Positions 9,346 through 17,615 of a stretch of 64,000 bases of DNA are shown here, piece after piece. Origin of the DNA: an uncultured Gammaproteobacteria bacterium (GTDB taxonomy: Bacteria; Pseudomonadota; Gammaproteobacteria; Eutrophobiales; Eutrophobiaceae); contig OY282354.1 in the NCBI GenBank assembly GCA_958295485.1, positions 310,001 through 374,000 of the forward strand, written 5' to 3'. The notes under the pieces are model-generated. The model was given only the letters and a program-made list of their open reading frames with translations, was not told the origin of the DNA and made no database searches. Position 1 is the stretch's first letter. Each line of letters begins with the position of its first letter. The position numbers and the translations under genes are program-made.

Positions 9346-10296
9346 TCAAGGCGCCACCCCACATTTTTCAGCAATGCAGTCCATGACTTTATCCGAGATA
9401 GTTGTTCCGTAGAGTCTGTCGAGTTCCCTGACACAGGTTGGACTCGTTACATTGATCTCCGTCAGGTAATCGCCAATCACGTCCAACCCGACAAAGATCA
9501 GTCCCATATCACGCAACATCGGCCCGACCTGTTCGCAGATCCAGTTATCCCGCGCGGATAAATCCACGCCCTTGCCGATACCGCCGCGGGCTAAATTGCC
9601 CCGTATGTCACCGTGTTTCGGCAGCCGCGCCAAAGCATGGTCAACCGGGTGGCCGTCGATAAGTAAAATACGTTTGTCGCCGCGTTCAATCGCCGTCAAG
9701 TACTGCTGCGCCATGATAAACCGTTGCGCGTTCCCGGTTAAGGTTTCCACGATGACGTTCTTATTCACATCGTTATTGTCAACAAGAAAAATGGAGGCGC
9801 CGCCCATGCCATCCAGTGGTTTTAATACAACCTGACCGTATTTTTCCATGAAACCATTGATATGTTCCGCCTCGCGGCTGATTAACGTCGGCGCGATACA
9901 TTGTGGAAAATGGGTAATAAAAGCCTTTTCGTTCGCGTCGCGCAAGCCAGCCGGATGATTGACGACCAATGTTCCGGTTGCCGCCACATGCCCCAGGATA
10001 TAAGTCATATAAATATATTCCATATCAAACGGCGGGTCCTTGCGCATCAAAATCACGTCCAACTCCGCCAGCGCCAATTCAGCTTGGGCATGAAATTCAT
10101 ACCAGCCGGCCGCATCATCCGCTACCGTCAACAGCCGGGTGTTTGCCCGCGCCATATTGCCGGCCAACCAGATGTCGTTCATTTCCATGTAATGGATGTC
10201 CCATTTTTTTCGTTGGGCAGCCAACAACAAAGCCAGCGTCGTGTCTTTTTTGACGTTTATCCCGGCGATGGGGTCCATGATTACGCCTATTTTCAT
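9346..10296 (-). CDS. gshB: Glutathione synthetase
   Basis: A 316-residue ATP-grasp ligase that joins gamma-glutamylcysteine and glycine. The N-terminal MKIGVIMDPIAGINVKKDTT is typical; VVLKPLDGMGGASIF is the ATP loop, and VGLDVIGDYLTEINVTSPT near residue 280 carries the metal ligands. Length is normal. It opens the gshB-tonB-yqgE-ruvX-pyr run. The first step enzyme GshA is not here. Confidence 0.97.
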   Translation of the reverse strand: MKIGVIMDPIAGINVKKDTTLALLLAAQRKKWDIHYMEMNDIWLAGNMARANTRLLTVADDAAGWYEFHAQAELALAELDVILMRKDPPFDMEYIYMTYILGHVAATGTLVVNHPAGLRDANEKAFITHFPQCIAPTLISREAEHINGFMEKYGQVVLKPLDGMGGASIFLVDNNDVNKNVIVETLTGNAQRFIMAQQYLTAIERGDKRILLIDGHPVDHALARLPKHGDIRGNLARGGIGKGVDLSARDNWICEQVGPMLRDMGLIFVGLDVIGDYLTEINVTSPTCVRELDRLYGTTISDKVMDCIAEKCGVAP

Positions 10297-10371
10297 CGGT
10301 TAAAATCTATCAAAATAATATGGAGGTAGTCTATAGTGTATCCATAAAATGACATTCCTGCGCAGATATTA

Positions 10372-11310
10372 ATGACCGGTTCAACGTTACGTATCGTCAC
10401 AAGAGGAAGTCCGTTGGCGCTATGGCAGGCTGAATTTGTTCGCGCCGCTTTACAAGGGTTGCACCCTGGCCTGTCTGCCGGGATACACGGCGTTAAAACA
10501 GTTCCCGACCGATTTCTGCAGCGGACACTGGCCGATATGGGCGGCAAAGGCATGTTTGTCAAGGAGTTGGAGCAGGCCCTGTTGAACGGCGAAGCGGACC
10601 TGGCCGTCCACTCGATGAAGGATGTCACTGTCGATATTCCCCCCGGCTTGTCGATACCGGTCATCATGCAGAGAGAAGATCCAAGGGACGTGTTGATATC
10701 CGAACGTTACGCAAGGTTGGCCGAATTACCGGCCGGGGCGAAAGTCGGCACGTCCAGTCTGCGCCGCCAATGTCAACTTAATGCAAAATATCCGGGGTTA
10801 GACCTGCTGGATATCCGTGGCAACGTGGGTAGCAGATTGCAAAAGCTGGATAACAAGGAATATGATGCCTTGATTCTTGCGGCGGCAGGGGTAAAACGCC
10901 TGGGGATGGAAAATCGGATCAAGGAGTATATAGACGTGGAAGACATCCTGCCGGCGGTTGGCCAGGGCGCGCTGGGCATTGAGATCAGGGAAGGCGACCG
11001 GCGGGTGTCGGAACTTGTCCGGCCGCTGAATCACGAGGAAACCAATTTATGTGTGACTGCAGAAAGGGCCTTATCCCGAAAACTCTACGGGGGGTGCCAC
11101 CTGCCCATAGCGGCCTATGCTGAAATTTCAAAGGGCATCCTTTCCATGACGGCGCTGGCAGGGCATCTTGACGGCTCCAGGATAGAAAAAAACAGGATCG
11201 CCGGCACCGTGGCCCTGGGTGAAGAGCTTGGCCGGGAATTAGGGGAGAGGTTATTAAAACAGGGGGCAGACGAGATTTTAGCCGGGATTATGGGCGATGC
11301 AGACAATTGA
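10372..11310 (+). CDS. hemC: Hydroxymethylbilane synthase (porphobilinogen deaminase)
   Basis: A 312-residue enzyme that links four porphobilinogens to hydroxymethylbilane. Motifs: IVTRGSPLALWQAEFV at the N terminus, the catalytic Asp in DLAVHSMKDV, RRQCQLNAKYP, DIRGNVGSRLQKL, and the cofactor cysteine in KLYGGCHLP (about residue 242), which carries the dipyrromethane. It is divergent from gshB and is first in hemC-hemD-hemX-hemY. Confidence 0.98.
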   Translation: MTGSTLRIVTRGSPLALWQAEFVRAALQGLHPGLSAGIHGVKTVPDRFLQRTLADMGGKGMFVKELEQALLNGEADLAVHSMKDVTVDIPPGLSIPVIMQREDPRDVLISERYARLAELPAGAKVGTSSLRRQCQLNAKYPGLDLLDIRGNVGSRLQKLDNKEYDALILAAAGVKRLGMENRIKEYIDVEDILPAVGQGALGIEIREGDRRVSELVRPLNHEETNLCVTAERALSRKLYGGCHLPIAAYAEISKGILSMTALAGHLDGSRIEKNRIAGTVALGEELGRELGERLLKQGADEILAGIMGDADN

Positions 11311-12085
11311 CCCCTCCCTGGCCGGGAAAAAAATATGGGTCACAAGGCCGGCGCATCAGTCTGTAGAGCTTTGCGAAATGATAAAGGCGCGGCAAGGCGT
11401 TGCGCTGAGGTTGCCCACCGTGGAGATTCGCCCGGCCCGGGTGGATTCACGATTGTTGGAAAACGAGCAAGGTCTGACAGGTTCGGACATCGCCATTTTT
11501 ATCAGTAAAAATGCGGCTATTCATGCCTGGCGCCTGTTTCCCCAGCTGGTTGATGTACTGCAAGATAAGACTGTGCTTGCCGTGGGCCGGGCCACCGCCG
11601 AGTGTTTGAAGGCGCTGGGGCTGAATAACGTCATGTATGCAGAGGCCGGCGGCGGCACCGAAGCCTTGTTGCAATTGCCCGCGTTGTCCGGGACGGAAAT
11701 CAAAGGCAAGCAGGCGCTCATTATCCGCGGCCAGGGCGGCAGGGAGGCGTTGCGGGACCGATTGGCGGCCCTTGGGGTCAGCGTGGATTACCTGGAAGTG
11801 TATCGGCGGGAGAAACCCGACATGAGCCGGGCGGATATGGCGCGGTACTGGCGTGATGAGAAACCGGATGCCGTGATAATCACCAGCCTGGAAGGACTGA
11901 ATAATTTGATCGAAATGATGCCGGCGACTGCACGGACACAGTTGTATAAGACGGGAATCATCGTGATGAGTGAACGAATAAAACAACACGCTGCGGCAAC
12001 GGGATTTATCCGCATAGCAGTGGCGGAGGACAACAGCGACGCGGGCCTGGTGGACGCATTGGTGAACATGAACGAGGCCGGTTGA
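11297..12085 (+). CDS. hemD: Uroporphyrinogen-III synthase
   Basis: A 262-residue HemD-fold protein that cyclises hydroxymethylbilane with inversion of ring D. The family is weakly conserved; support comes from IWVTRPAHQSVELC, DIAIFISKNAAIHA, ALIIRGQGGREALRDRL, VDYLEVYRRE and ITSLEGLNNLIEM. Its ATG at 11297 overlaps the end of hemC by 14 bases, so the two are translationally coupled. Confidence 0.95.
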   Translation: MQTIDPSLAGKKIWVTRPAHQSVELCEMIKARQGVALRLPTVEIRPARVDSRLLENEQGLTGSDIAIFISKNAAIHAWRLFPQLVDVLQDKTVLAVGRATAECLKALGLNNVMYAEAGGGTEALLQLPALSGTEIKGKQALIIRGQGGREALRDRLAALGVSVDYLEVYRREKPDMSRADMARYWRDEKPDAVIITSLEGLNNLIEMMPATARTQLYKTGIIVMSERIKQHAAATGFIRIAVAEDNSDAGLVDALVNMNEAG

Positions 12086-12088
12086 ATA

Positions 12089-13375
12089 GTGAATGAGAAG
12101 ACCGACAAGGTAGAGACAAAGGGTGCCGCCAAGCAGCCGGCGCAAGGTGAGGCCGGGCAGCCGGCGCAGCCTGAGACGGGGCAGCCGGCACAGCCTGAGA
12201 CCGGGCAGCCGGCACAGCCTGAGGCTGGGCAACCGGCACAGCCTGAGGCCGGGCAGCCGGCGCAGCCCGAGACGGCACAACCTGAGGCCGGGCAACCGGC
12301 GCAGCCTGAGACCGGGCAGCCGGCGCAAGGTGAGGCCGGGCAGCCGAAACAGCATGAAGCCGGCCAGCCGGCAAAGTCCCCGCCGGGCAAATCGCGGCTC
12401 CCTGCGCTGCTCCTGACAGTCCTTATCGTGGTTGCCGCGGCCGCCGGTTACCTGGCTGTCAAAATCAAGCAGGGCCAAGGCTCGAACGTCATTACTATTC
12501 AATCCCTGTCTGCCCGGCTGGATGAGCTGGAAGATGCCGACGCATCGCTAAGTCGGGAAAACGAGTTGTTAAGCGCCCGGTTGGCCGAAACGAATCAACA
12601 GGTCGCCGGGTTGATGGATGGGTTCAGCAGTCTTTACCAACAAACAAACAGGGATGCCGGCTGGCAGTTGATGGAGATAAAATACCTGCTGATGACGGCA
12701 TCCCATCGGCTTGTCCTGGAACGGGACGTCAGTACGGCATTGGCCGCTTTGCGAATCGTCGATACAAAGCTCCGGGCAATCCCCGATCCCAACCTCATCC
12801 CCTTGCGCGAACAATTGGTTACCGACATGAACCGCTTGAAGGCAACCGCCGCCCCGGACTTCACCGGCCTGGCCCTGCTTTTGAGTGAATTGGCAGGACG
12901 GGTTGAACAATTCCCGTTGAAGACCGGCAAGACAAACCCGGCGACCACAGCCCCCGTTGAAGTCGAGGGGCCAGCAACGGAAACCGGCTGGCAACGGTTG
13001 AGTCGCGTAATCTGGCGGGAGTTGAAGACCCTGGTGGTTATCTCCCGTTCAGATAAAAAGGCCGCCGTCTTGTTGCCGGAAGAGCAGTATTTCTTATATC
13101 AGAATTTGAGATTGCAACTTGAATCGGCCCGTTTGGCTGTCTTGCTCAAGGACGGCGATCATTTTCAGGAATCCGTCAATACTTGCAAGGATTGGTTGCA
13201 TGACCATTTCGACACGAGCGATAACCGGGTGCGCACGGCATTGGCTTCATTGACGGACCTGGCGGCAATCGATTTAGATGAAACCATTCCTTCCATTGAT
13301 CGATCATTGCGGGCGCTGGAAAATTATCTGGCGAGGCAGGCCGGGGCAATGATCAATGATGAGGCGCAACGGTGA
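12089..13375 (+). CDS. hemX: HemX-like membrane protein with expanded N-terminal repeats
   Basis: A 428-residue protein of the HemX family, which lies with hemCD in gammaproteobacteria; despite the name its role in heme synthesis is unproven. It starts at a GTG three bases after the hemD stop. Residues about 14-95 hold roughly ten copies of an 8-residue repeat, consensus GQPAQPE(T/A), cytoplasmic if the topology is as in relatives. A single membrane helix (about residues 104-125) is followed by a coiled-coil-like LSARLDELEDADASLSREN segment and an alpha-helical periplasmic part. It overlaps hemY by 4 bases. Confidence 0.88.
   Translation: MNEKTDKVETKGAAKQPAQGEAGQPAQPETGQPAQPETGQPAQPEAGQPAQPEAGQPAQPETAQPEAGQPAQPETGQPAQGEAGQPKQHEAGQPAKSPPGKSRLPALLLTVLIVVAAAAGYLAVKIKQGQGSNVITIQSLSARLDELEDADASLSRENELLSARLAETNQQVAGLMDGFSSLYQQTNRDAGWQLMEIKYLLMTASHRLVLERDVSTALAALRIVDTKLRAIPDPNLIPLREQLVTDMNRLKATAAPDFTGLALLLSELAGRVEQFPLKTGKTNPATTAPVEVEGPATETGWQRLSRVIWRELKTLVVISRSDKKAAVLLPEEQYFLYQNLRLQLESARLAVLLKDGDHFQESVNTCKDWLHDHFDTSDNRVRTALASLTDLAAIDLDETIPSIDRSLRALENYLARQAGAMINDEAQR
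12130..12372 (+). repeat. 24-bp tandem repeat array inside hemX
   Basis: About ten units of 24 bases coding for GQPAQPE(T/A), with variants (AQGEA, KQHEA, and one shortened unit PETAQPEA). All units are in frame. Close DNA identity between units suggests recent slippage or unequal exchange, so copy number may differ between strains. Confidence 0.9.
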
Positions 13376-14604
13376 GATTGATATTCACCGTACTGGCCGT
13401 ACTGGTTGTCGCCACCCTCATCGGCTGGTTATTGCAGGGCACTTCCGGCGGATTGATATTCACCTATGGTGAATGGGTCATACAAACCAGCCTTGTCGTG
13501 TTCGCGCTCGCCTTCATCGCCGTGTTTCTTGTAGCTTATTTTTTATTCTGGCTGGTGAGAAGGTTAATTCGCCTGCCGGCTGATTGGGGTCGTTGGTCTG
13601 AATACCGGCGCCAGCGTCGTTCGGAGAAACTCCTTTCCCAGGGGTTGCTGGCGATGATGGAAGGCAACTGGCCGGAAGCCGAGCGGGCCTTTCAGAAAGG
13701 CGCGACTTACTCCCAAGCGCCCCTGGTTAACTACCTGGCCGCGGCGCGGGCGGCAAACTGGCAGGGTGGGGCAGACCGGAGTGACCACTACCTGCGCCTC
13801 GCCGACCAGCATAATAAAAATACTGATTTGGCGGTGGGGATTACCCGGGCCGAGTTGCAGATCAGTCAAAAGCAGTCTGAACAGGCCTATGCCACCTTGA
13901 AACTGTTAGACAGTGAACGACCCGGCCATGACCAAGTCAAAATCATGCTGCTGGAAGCGGCGGCACAGGTAAAGGATTGGTTACAGGTGGTCGAATTATT
14001 AAAGAAGTTTAGACGCAAGAGCCTGTTGCCCATTGAGCAGATAAGAGCAAAACAATTAGCCGCTTATGCCGGTTTGTTGCAACAGGCCGGGGAGGCGCGC
14101 CCGGCCCTGGAGAAGACCTGGCGGGAAATTCCGGGCAAGCTGAAAAAAGAATTTTACTTGCTCGAGACCTACGTGACGGAACGTTTGCGCCATGCTGACA
14201 GCAGCGATTGCGAGGGCCTGTTGCGCAATGCGCTCAGGAAAAAATGGGACTCGGGATTGATCCGGTTGTTTGGCTTGGTTGACGGCAAAAATCCGAAGCA
14301 ACAATTGGGTTTTGCTGAAAAACACCTGGCCCGGTTCCCCGAAGATGCGGCCTTGCTGTTGACCCTGGGCCGTCTGTGTAAAAAAAATCACCTGTGGGGA
14401 AAAGCGAAAGCTTACCTGGAACGAAGCATCGAAGCGCAACCCAACCCCGAAGCCTACCAGGAATTGGCGACCCTGCTTGAGCAACAGGGCGAACCCGTCG
14501 CTGCCGCCGCGTATTACCAGAAAGGCCTGAACATGGCAGCCACCCTGCGCACGAATCCAGGCCCGGCCACGGATTCCCTGGTGGAAATCAAAAGCCCACC
14601 ATAA
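13372..14604 (+). CDS. hemY: HemY-like TPR membrane protein
   Basis: A 410-residue protein starting at GTG 13372, overlapping the hemX stop by 4 bases. Two membrane helices (about residues 2-20 and 40-63) are followed by a HemY_N segment with LIRLPADWGRWSEYRRQRRS, then TPR helices such as GNWPEAERAFQKGA and a last set near ALLLTLGRLCKKNHLWGKA. The hemX-hemY pair is conserved in gammaproteobacteria with an unsettled role near heme synthesis. It must not be confused with protoporphyrinogen oxidase HemY. Confidence 0.92.
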   Translation: MRLIFTVLAVLVVATLIGWLLQGTSGGLIFTYGEWVIQTSLVVFALAFIAVFLVAYFLFWLVRRLIRLPADWGRWSEYRRQRRSEKLLSQGLLAMMEGNWPEAERAFQKGATYSQAPLVNYLAAARAANWQGGADRSDHYLRLADQHNKNTDLAVGITRAELQISQKQSEQAYATLKLLDSERPGHDQVKIMLLEAAAQVKDWLQVVELLKKFRRKSLLPIEQIRAKQLAAYAGLLQQAGEARPALEKTWREIPGKLKKEFYLLETYVTERLRHADSSDCEGLLRNALRKKWDSGLIRLFGLVDGKNPKQQLGFAEKHLARFPEDAALLLTLGRLCKKNHLWGKAKAYLERSIEAQPNPEAYQELATLLEQQGEPVAAAAYYQKGLNMAATLRTNPGPATDSLVEIKSPP

Positions 14605-14615
14605 CCAAGTTTAAC

Positions 14616-15497
14616 CTATCCAGCCGCTGTCGGTTTGGCCGCCAGGATGTGTTGGATGATCGGTTCGATGATCAGCTGGATGGCGAAGTTGGTTTTGCCG
14701 GCCGGGATGACAATCGTGTAGGGGGTGGACATGAAGGAGCCGTGCAACATCTCCAGCAAGTAGAGGAAATCGATCTCCAGTTTATCCCGGTTACGCACGT
14801 GGATGACAGTAAAACTCTCATCGCTGGACGGGACGTGCGCAGCGCTGAAGGGGTTGGCCGTATCGATGGTGGGTACCCGTTGCAGGTTGATGTCGGTGCG
14901 CGAGAATTGCGGGGTGATGTAGTGAACGTAGTCATGCATGCGGTTCAGGATCATATTGGTCGCATCTTCCGCGGTATAGCCGCGTACCGCTTTATCCCGC
15001 TGGATTTTCTGGATCCATTCCAGGTTAATCATCGGGGTGATGCCGATGAGCAAGTCCACGTATTGAGCGATATCGACTGTATCGGTGAGCAGGCCGCCGT
15101 GCAAACCTTCGTAGAACATCAAGTCCGTGTTTTCAGGCAGGTCTTCCCAGGGTGTCAGTGAACCGGGCGCGCTGCCGTAACGAGCTGATTGCTCTTCAGT
15201 GTGAATATAATACCGATGTTTGCCGGCGCCGAATTCGGCATACTCCTTGAAACTCGCTTCCAATTCCGTGAACAAATTGCCCTCCGGGCCGAAGTGAGTA
15301 ATATTTTTGCCAGCGGTTTTGGCCTGTTCGGTTACCTGGTCCATTTCCTTGCGGTCGTACCGGTGATAACTGTCGCCCTCGATGAGGGCGGCGTTGATCC
15401 CCTGGCGGTTGAAGATCTTCTCAAACGCAATCCTGATATTGGATGTCCCGGCGCCCGATGAGCCGGTTACTGCAATGATGGGGTGTTTTTTTGACAT
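14616..15497 (-). CDS. prkB: Phosphoribulokinase (PrkB type)
   Basis: A 293-residue kinase with Walker A GSSGAGTS (residues 12-19), the phosphate-acceptor region EGDSYHRYDRKEMD, FGPEGNLFTELE, MFYEGLHGGL and FSRTDINLQRVPTID. It phosphorylates ribulose 5-phosphate to ribulose 1,5-bisphosphate in the Calvin cycle. Caution: E. coli has a close homologue (PrkB) and no RuBisCO, so this gene alone does not show CO2 fixation. It ends 11 bases from hemY, which it faces. Confidence 0.93.
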   Translation of the reverse strand: MSKKHPIIAVTGSSGAGTSNIRIAFEKIFNRQGINAALIEGDSYHRYDRKEMDQVTEQAKTAGKNITHFGPEGNLFTELEASFKEYAEFGAGKHRYYIHTEEQSARYGSAPGSLTPWEDLPENTDLMFYEGLHGGLLTDTVDIAQYVDLLIGITPMINLEWIQKIQRDKAVRGYTAEDATNMILNRMHDYVHYITPQFSRTDINLQRVPTIDTANPFSAAHVPSSDESFTVIHVRNRDKLEIDFLYLLEMLHGSFMSTPYTIVIPAGKTNFAIQLIIEPIIQHILAAKPTAAG

Positions 15498-15513
15498 GTT
15501 TGTCCTCGCTTGG

Positions 15514-15605
15514 TTTTAATGCTGCCCTCAGCGCGCCCATGTTCCCTTAGCCGCCGTCCCTGCCACGCTTTCGGTCGCGGGTGCCCGCCGGGGGCAGCAT
15601 TAAAA
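15514..15605. repeat. 14-bp inverted repeat between prkB and msbA
   Basis: Perfect arms TTTTAATGCTGCCC (15514-15527) and GGGCAGCATTAAAA (15592-15605) with a 64-base spacer. It lies just upstream of prkB (minus strand) and about 110 bases before msbA. It could be a long-armed operator, a cruciform, or the ends of a small decayed element. Confidence 0.75.
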
Positions 15606-15715
15606 TCAAGGGGCCGGCGCGATCATCACACGCCCCTTCATAAGGAATGCAGGCTGAAGACGATGCTGTATACTCCTGTCCGGTATCACCAGTTTCATTA
15701 AACGATTTTGACGCC

Positions 15716-17497
15716 ATGAATCAAAGGAAACCCTCTGATCTTGCACTTTACTTACGCTTATTGGCCTATGTAAAGCCCTATCGACGGATTTTTGCCATTG
15801 CCGTGTTGGCCATGGTGATTTTAGCCTTGACCAGTCCGGCGATCGCCGCCCTGTTCAAAAGCATTACGGAAGGGGTGTTCTTTAATGCCGATGTCAACCT
15901 CATTACCCGGGTAATCATCCCGATCGTGCTCGTTTTTCTTATTGCCGCTGTCTCTGCCTATATCAGCAAGTATGCGCTTGCCTGGGTCGCCAACAGGTTC
16001 GTCATGGACCTTCGGGTGGAGATGTTTACCCGGTTATTACAATTACCGTGCGCCAGCCTGGACCGACACGCCGCCGGCAGCGTGATTTCCAAATTCACCT
16101 TCGACGTGACCCAATTGAAGGAAGCCGGTACCAACGTGATAACCACTTTGGTCAGGGATACCTTGAGCATTATCGGACTGGTCGCCTGGATGGCGTATGT
16201 CAACTGGTTAATGGCAACCATCGCGTTAATTTCAGGGCCTTTTATTTTGTTTATATTATTAGTGATCCGCGTACGCTTGCGCAGGATGAGCGGGTTTCTG
16301 CAGGATTCCATGGCCGAATTGCACCACGTGCTCAGCGAAGCCATCGCCAGCCACCGGATCATTAAAATTTTTGCCGGGCGGAAACAGGAAGGCGAAAAAT
16401 TCAGACAGAGGGCCAATGCCAACCGGCGCTTCAGCATGAAATTTACCGCTGCCTCAGCCGCCAGCACGCCGGCGATTAATATGATTACGGCCATTGTGCT
16501 GGCGGTCATTGTTTACGTGGCCGCGGCGCATGCTGCGGCTGGCAAGATTTCCGTGGCCGAATTCAATTCTTTTTTTGCCGCGCTGTTGATGCTGCTAAGC
16601 CCGCTGAGAAGGCTGGCGCGGGTGAATGAAGACGTGCAAAGGGGACTGGCTGCAAGTGAAAGTGTTTTTGCCTTCATCGACCAGGAAATAGAAGCGGACA
16701 ACAGCGCCGCTGCCACCGGCAGGCTGACGGGAACCATTGAAATACGCGATCTGGGTTTTGGTTACAATGAAGAAGGCGGCCCGGTATTGCAAAACGTGTC
16801 ACTGAATATCCCCGCGGGCCAATCCATTGCCATCGTCGGACCATCCGGCAGCGGGAAGACGTCCCTGGTCAATTTAATCCCCCGATTTTATGATAACGCC
16901 GCCGGCAAGATATTAGTGGACGGACATGACATTCGCGATCTCTCCTTGTCCCGGCTGCGCGAGAATATCGCCCTGGTCAGCCAGGAGGAGGCTTTATACA
17001 ACGACACGGTGCGCAATAATATCGCCTATGGCGGCAACCGCGATGCGAGCATGGAGCAGGTTGTGACGGCAGCCCGCCGGGCCGATGCCCTGACGTTTAT
17101 TGAAGCATTGGAAAACGGGTTCGATACCGTCATCGGCAACGACGGTTCACGCCTGTCGGGCGGGCAGCGCCAGCGCATCGCCCTGGCCCGGGCGATTTTG
17201 AAAGATGCGCCCATCCTGATTTTGGACGAAGCAACGTCGGCGCTGGATGCGGAATCGGAGCGCAGCATTCAACGGGCATTGGCTTCGGTCAAGCAGAACA
17301 AGACCTGCATTATCATTGCGCACCGCCTGTCCACCATAGAAAACGCCGATCACATCTTTGTCCTGGAAGACGGCAGGCTGGTTGAGTCCGGTACCCATTC
17401 CCAACTGATTACGCAGAATGGCGCTTACACCCGCCTGTATGATCAGGAAAAAAGCGCGGAGACTGAGGAGCCTGGGTTTGAGCGGCGCTTGCCCTGA
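15716..17497 (+). CDS. msbA: Lipid A flippase MsbA (ABC transporter)
   Basis: A half-size ABC exporter of 593 residues from ATG 15716, with six N-terminal membrane helices and a C-terminal ATPase: Walker A GPSGSGKTS (about 381), signature LSGGQRQRIALARA, Walker B ILILDEATSALD, and the H-loop histidine in IIIAHRLST. The start at 15716 (MNQRKPSD) fits relatives better than one 23 codons earlier. MsbA moves core lipid A across the inner membrane. The usual partner lpxK is not next to it. Confidence 0.92.
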   Translation: MNQRKPSDLALYLRLLAYVKPYRRIFAIAVLAMVILALTSPAIAALFKSITEGVFFNADVNLITRVIIPIVLVFLIAAVSAYISKYALAWVANRFVMDLRVEMFTRLLQLPCASLDRHAAGSVISKFTFDVTQLKEAGTNVITTLVRDTLSIIGLVAWMAYVNWLMATIALISGPFILFILLVIRVRLRRMSGFLQDSMAELHHVLSEAIASHRIIKIFAGRKQEGEKFRQRANANRRFSMKFTAASAASTPAINMITAIVLAVIVYVAAAHAAAGKISVAEFNSFFAALLMLLSPLRRLARVNEDVQRGLAASESVFAFIDQEIEADNSAAATGRLTGTIEIRDLGFGYNEEGGPVLQNVSLNIPAGQSIAIVGPSGSGKTSLVNLIPRFYDNAAGKILVDGHDIRDLSLSRLRENIALVSQEEALYNDTVRNNIAYGGNRDASMEQVVTAARRADALTFIEALENGFDTVIGNDGSRLSGGQRQRIALARAILKDAPILILDEATSALDAESERSIQRALASVKQNKTCIIIAHRLSTIENADHIFVLEDGRLVESGTHSQLITQNGAYTRLYDQEKSAETEEPGFERRLP

Positions 17498-17540
17498 AGG
17501 TGGCGGACCGGCCCTATCTTACCCAGTCAGTTAGAGGCAG

Positions 17541-17592
17541 ATTCTTCACGTAGCCCGTCCTTGAGCGAAGCGAAGGGCTCAGAATGACGCGG
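17541..17592. repeat. Dispersed palindromic repeat of the GGCTCAGAATGAC type
   Basis: A GC-rich segment between msbA and pmbA contains TTGAGCGAAGCGAAGGGCTC followed by AGAATGACGCGG. A related segment occurs at 54022-54112. Such short intergenic palindromes recur in many bacterial genomes; here the segment could also act as a shared terminator, since msbA and pmbA converge on it. Confidence 0.6.
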
Positions 17593-17615
17593 GGTCCGAT
17601 TTTCCGCATTATCCC

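Noticed and set aside
12130-12372. Repeat array as a possible CRISPR
   Set aside because: Units are 24 bp, contiguous and without spacers, and code in frame for GQPAQPE(T/A).
11447-12502. A 351-codon minus-strand frame with LPGLRLCRLPGL-type repeats
   Set aside because: It is the shadow of hemD and of the hemX tandem repeats; the repeat is explained by the coding strand.
13372-14604. Protoporphyrinogen oxidase
   Set aside because: The name hemY is shared, but this protein has membrane helices and TPR repeats, with no FAD-binding motif.
14616-15497. Phosphoribulokinase as proof of autotrophy
   Set aside because: Non-autotrophic bacteria such as E. coli carry close PrkB homologues; no RuBisCO or other Calvin genes are in the window.
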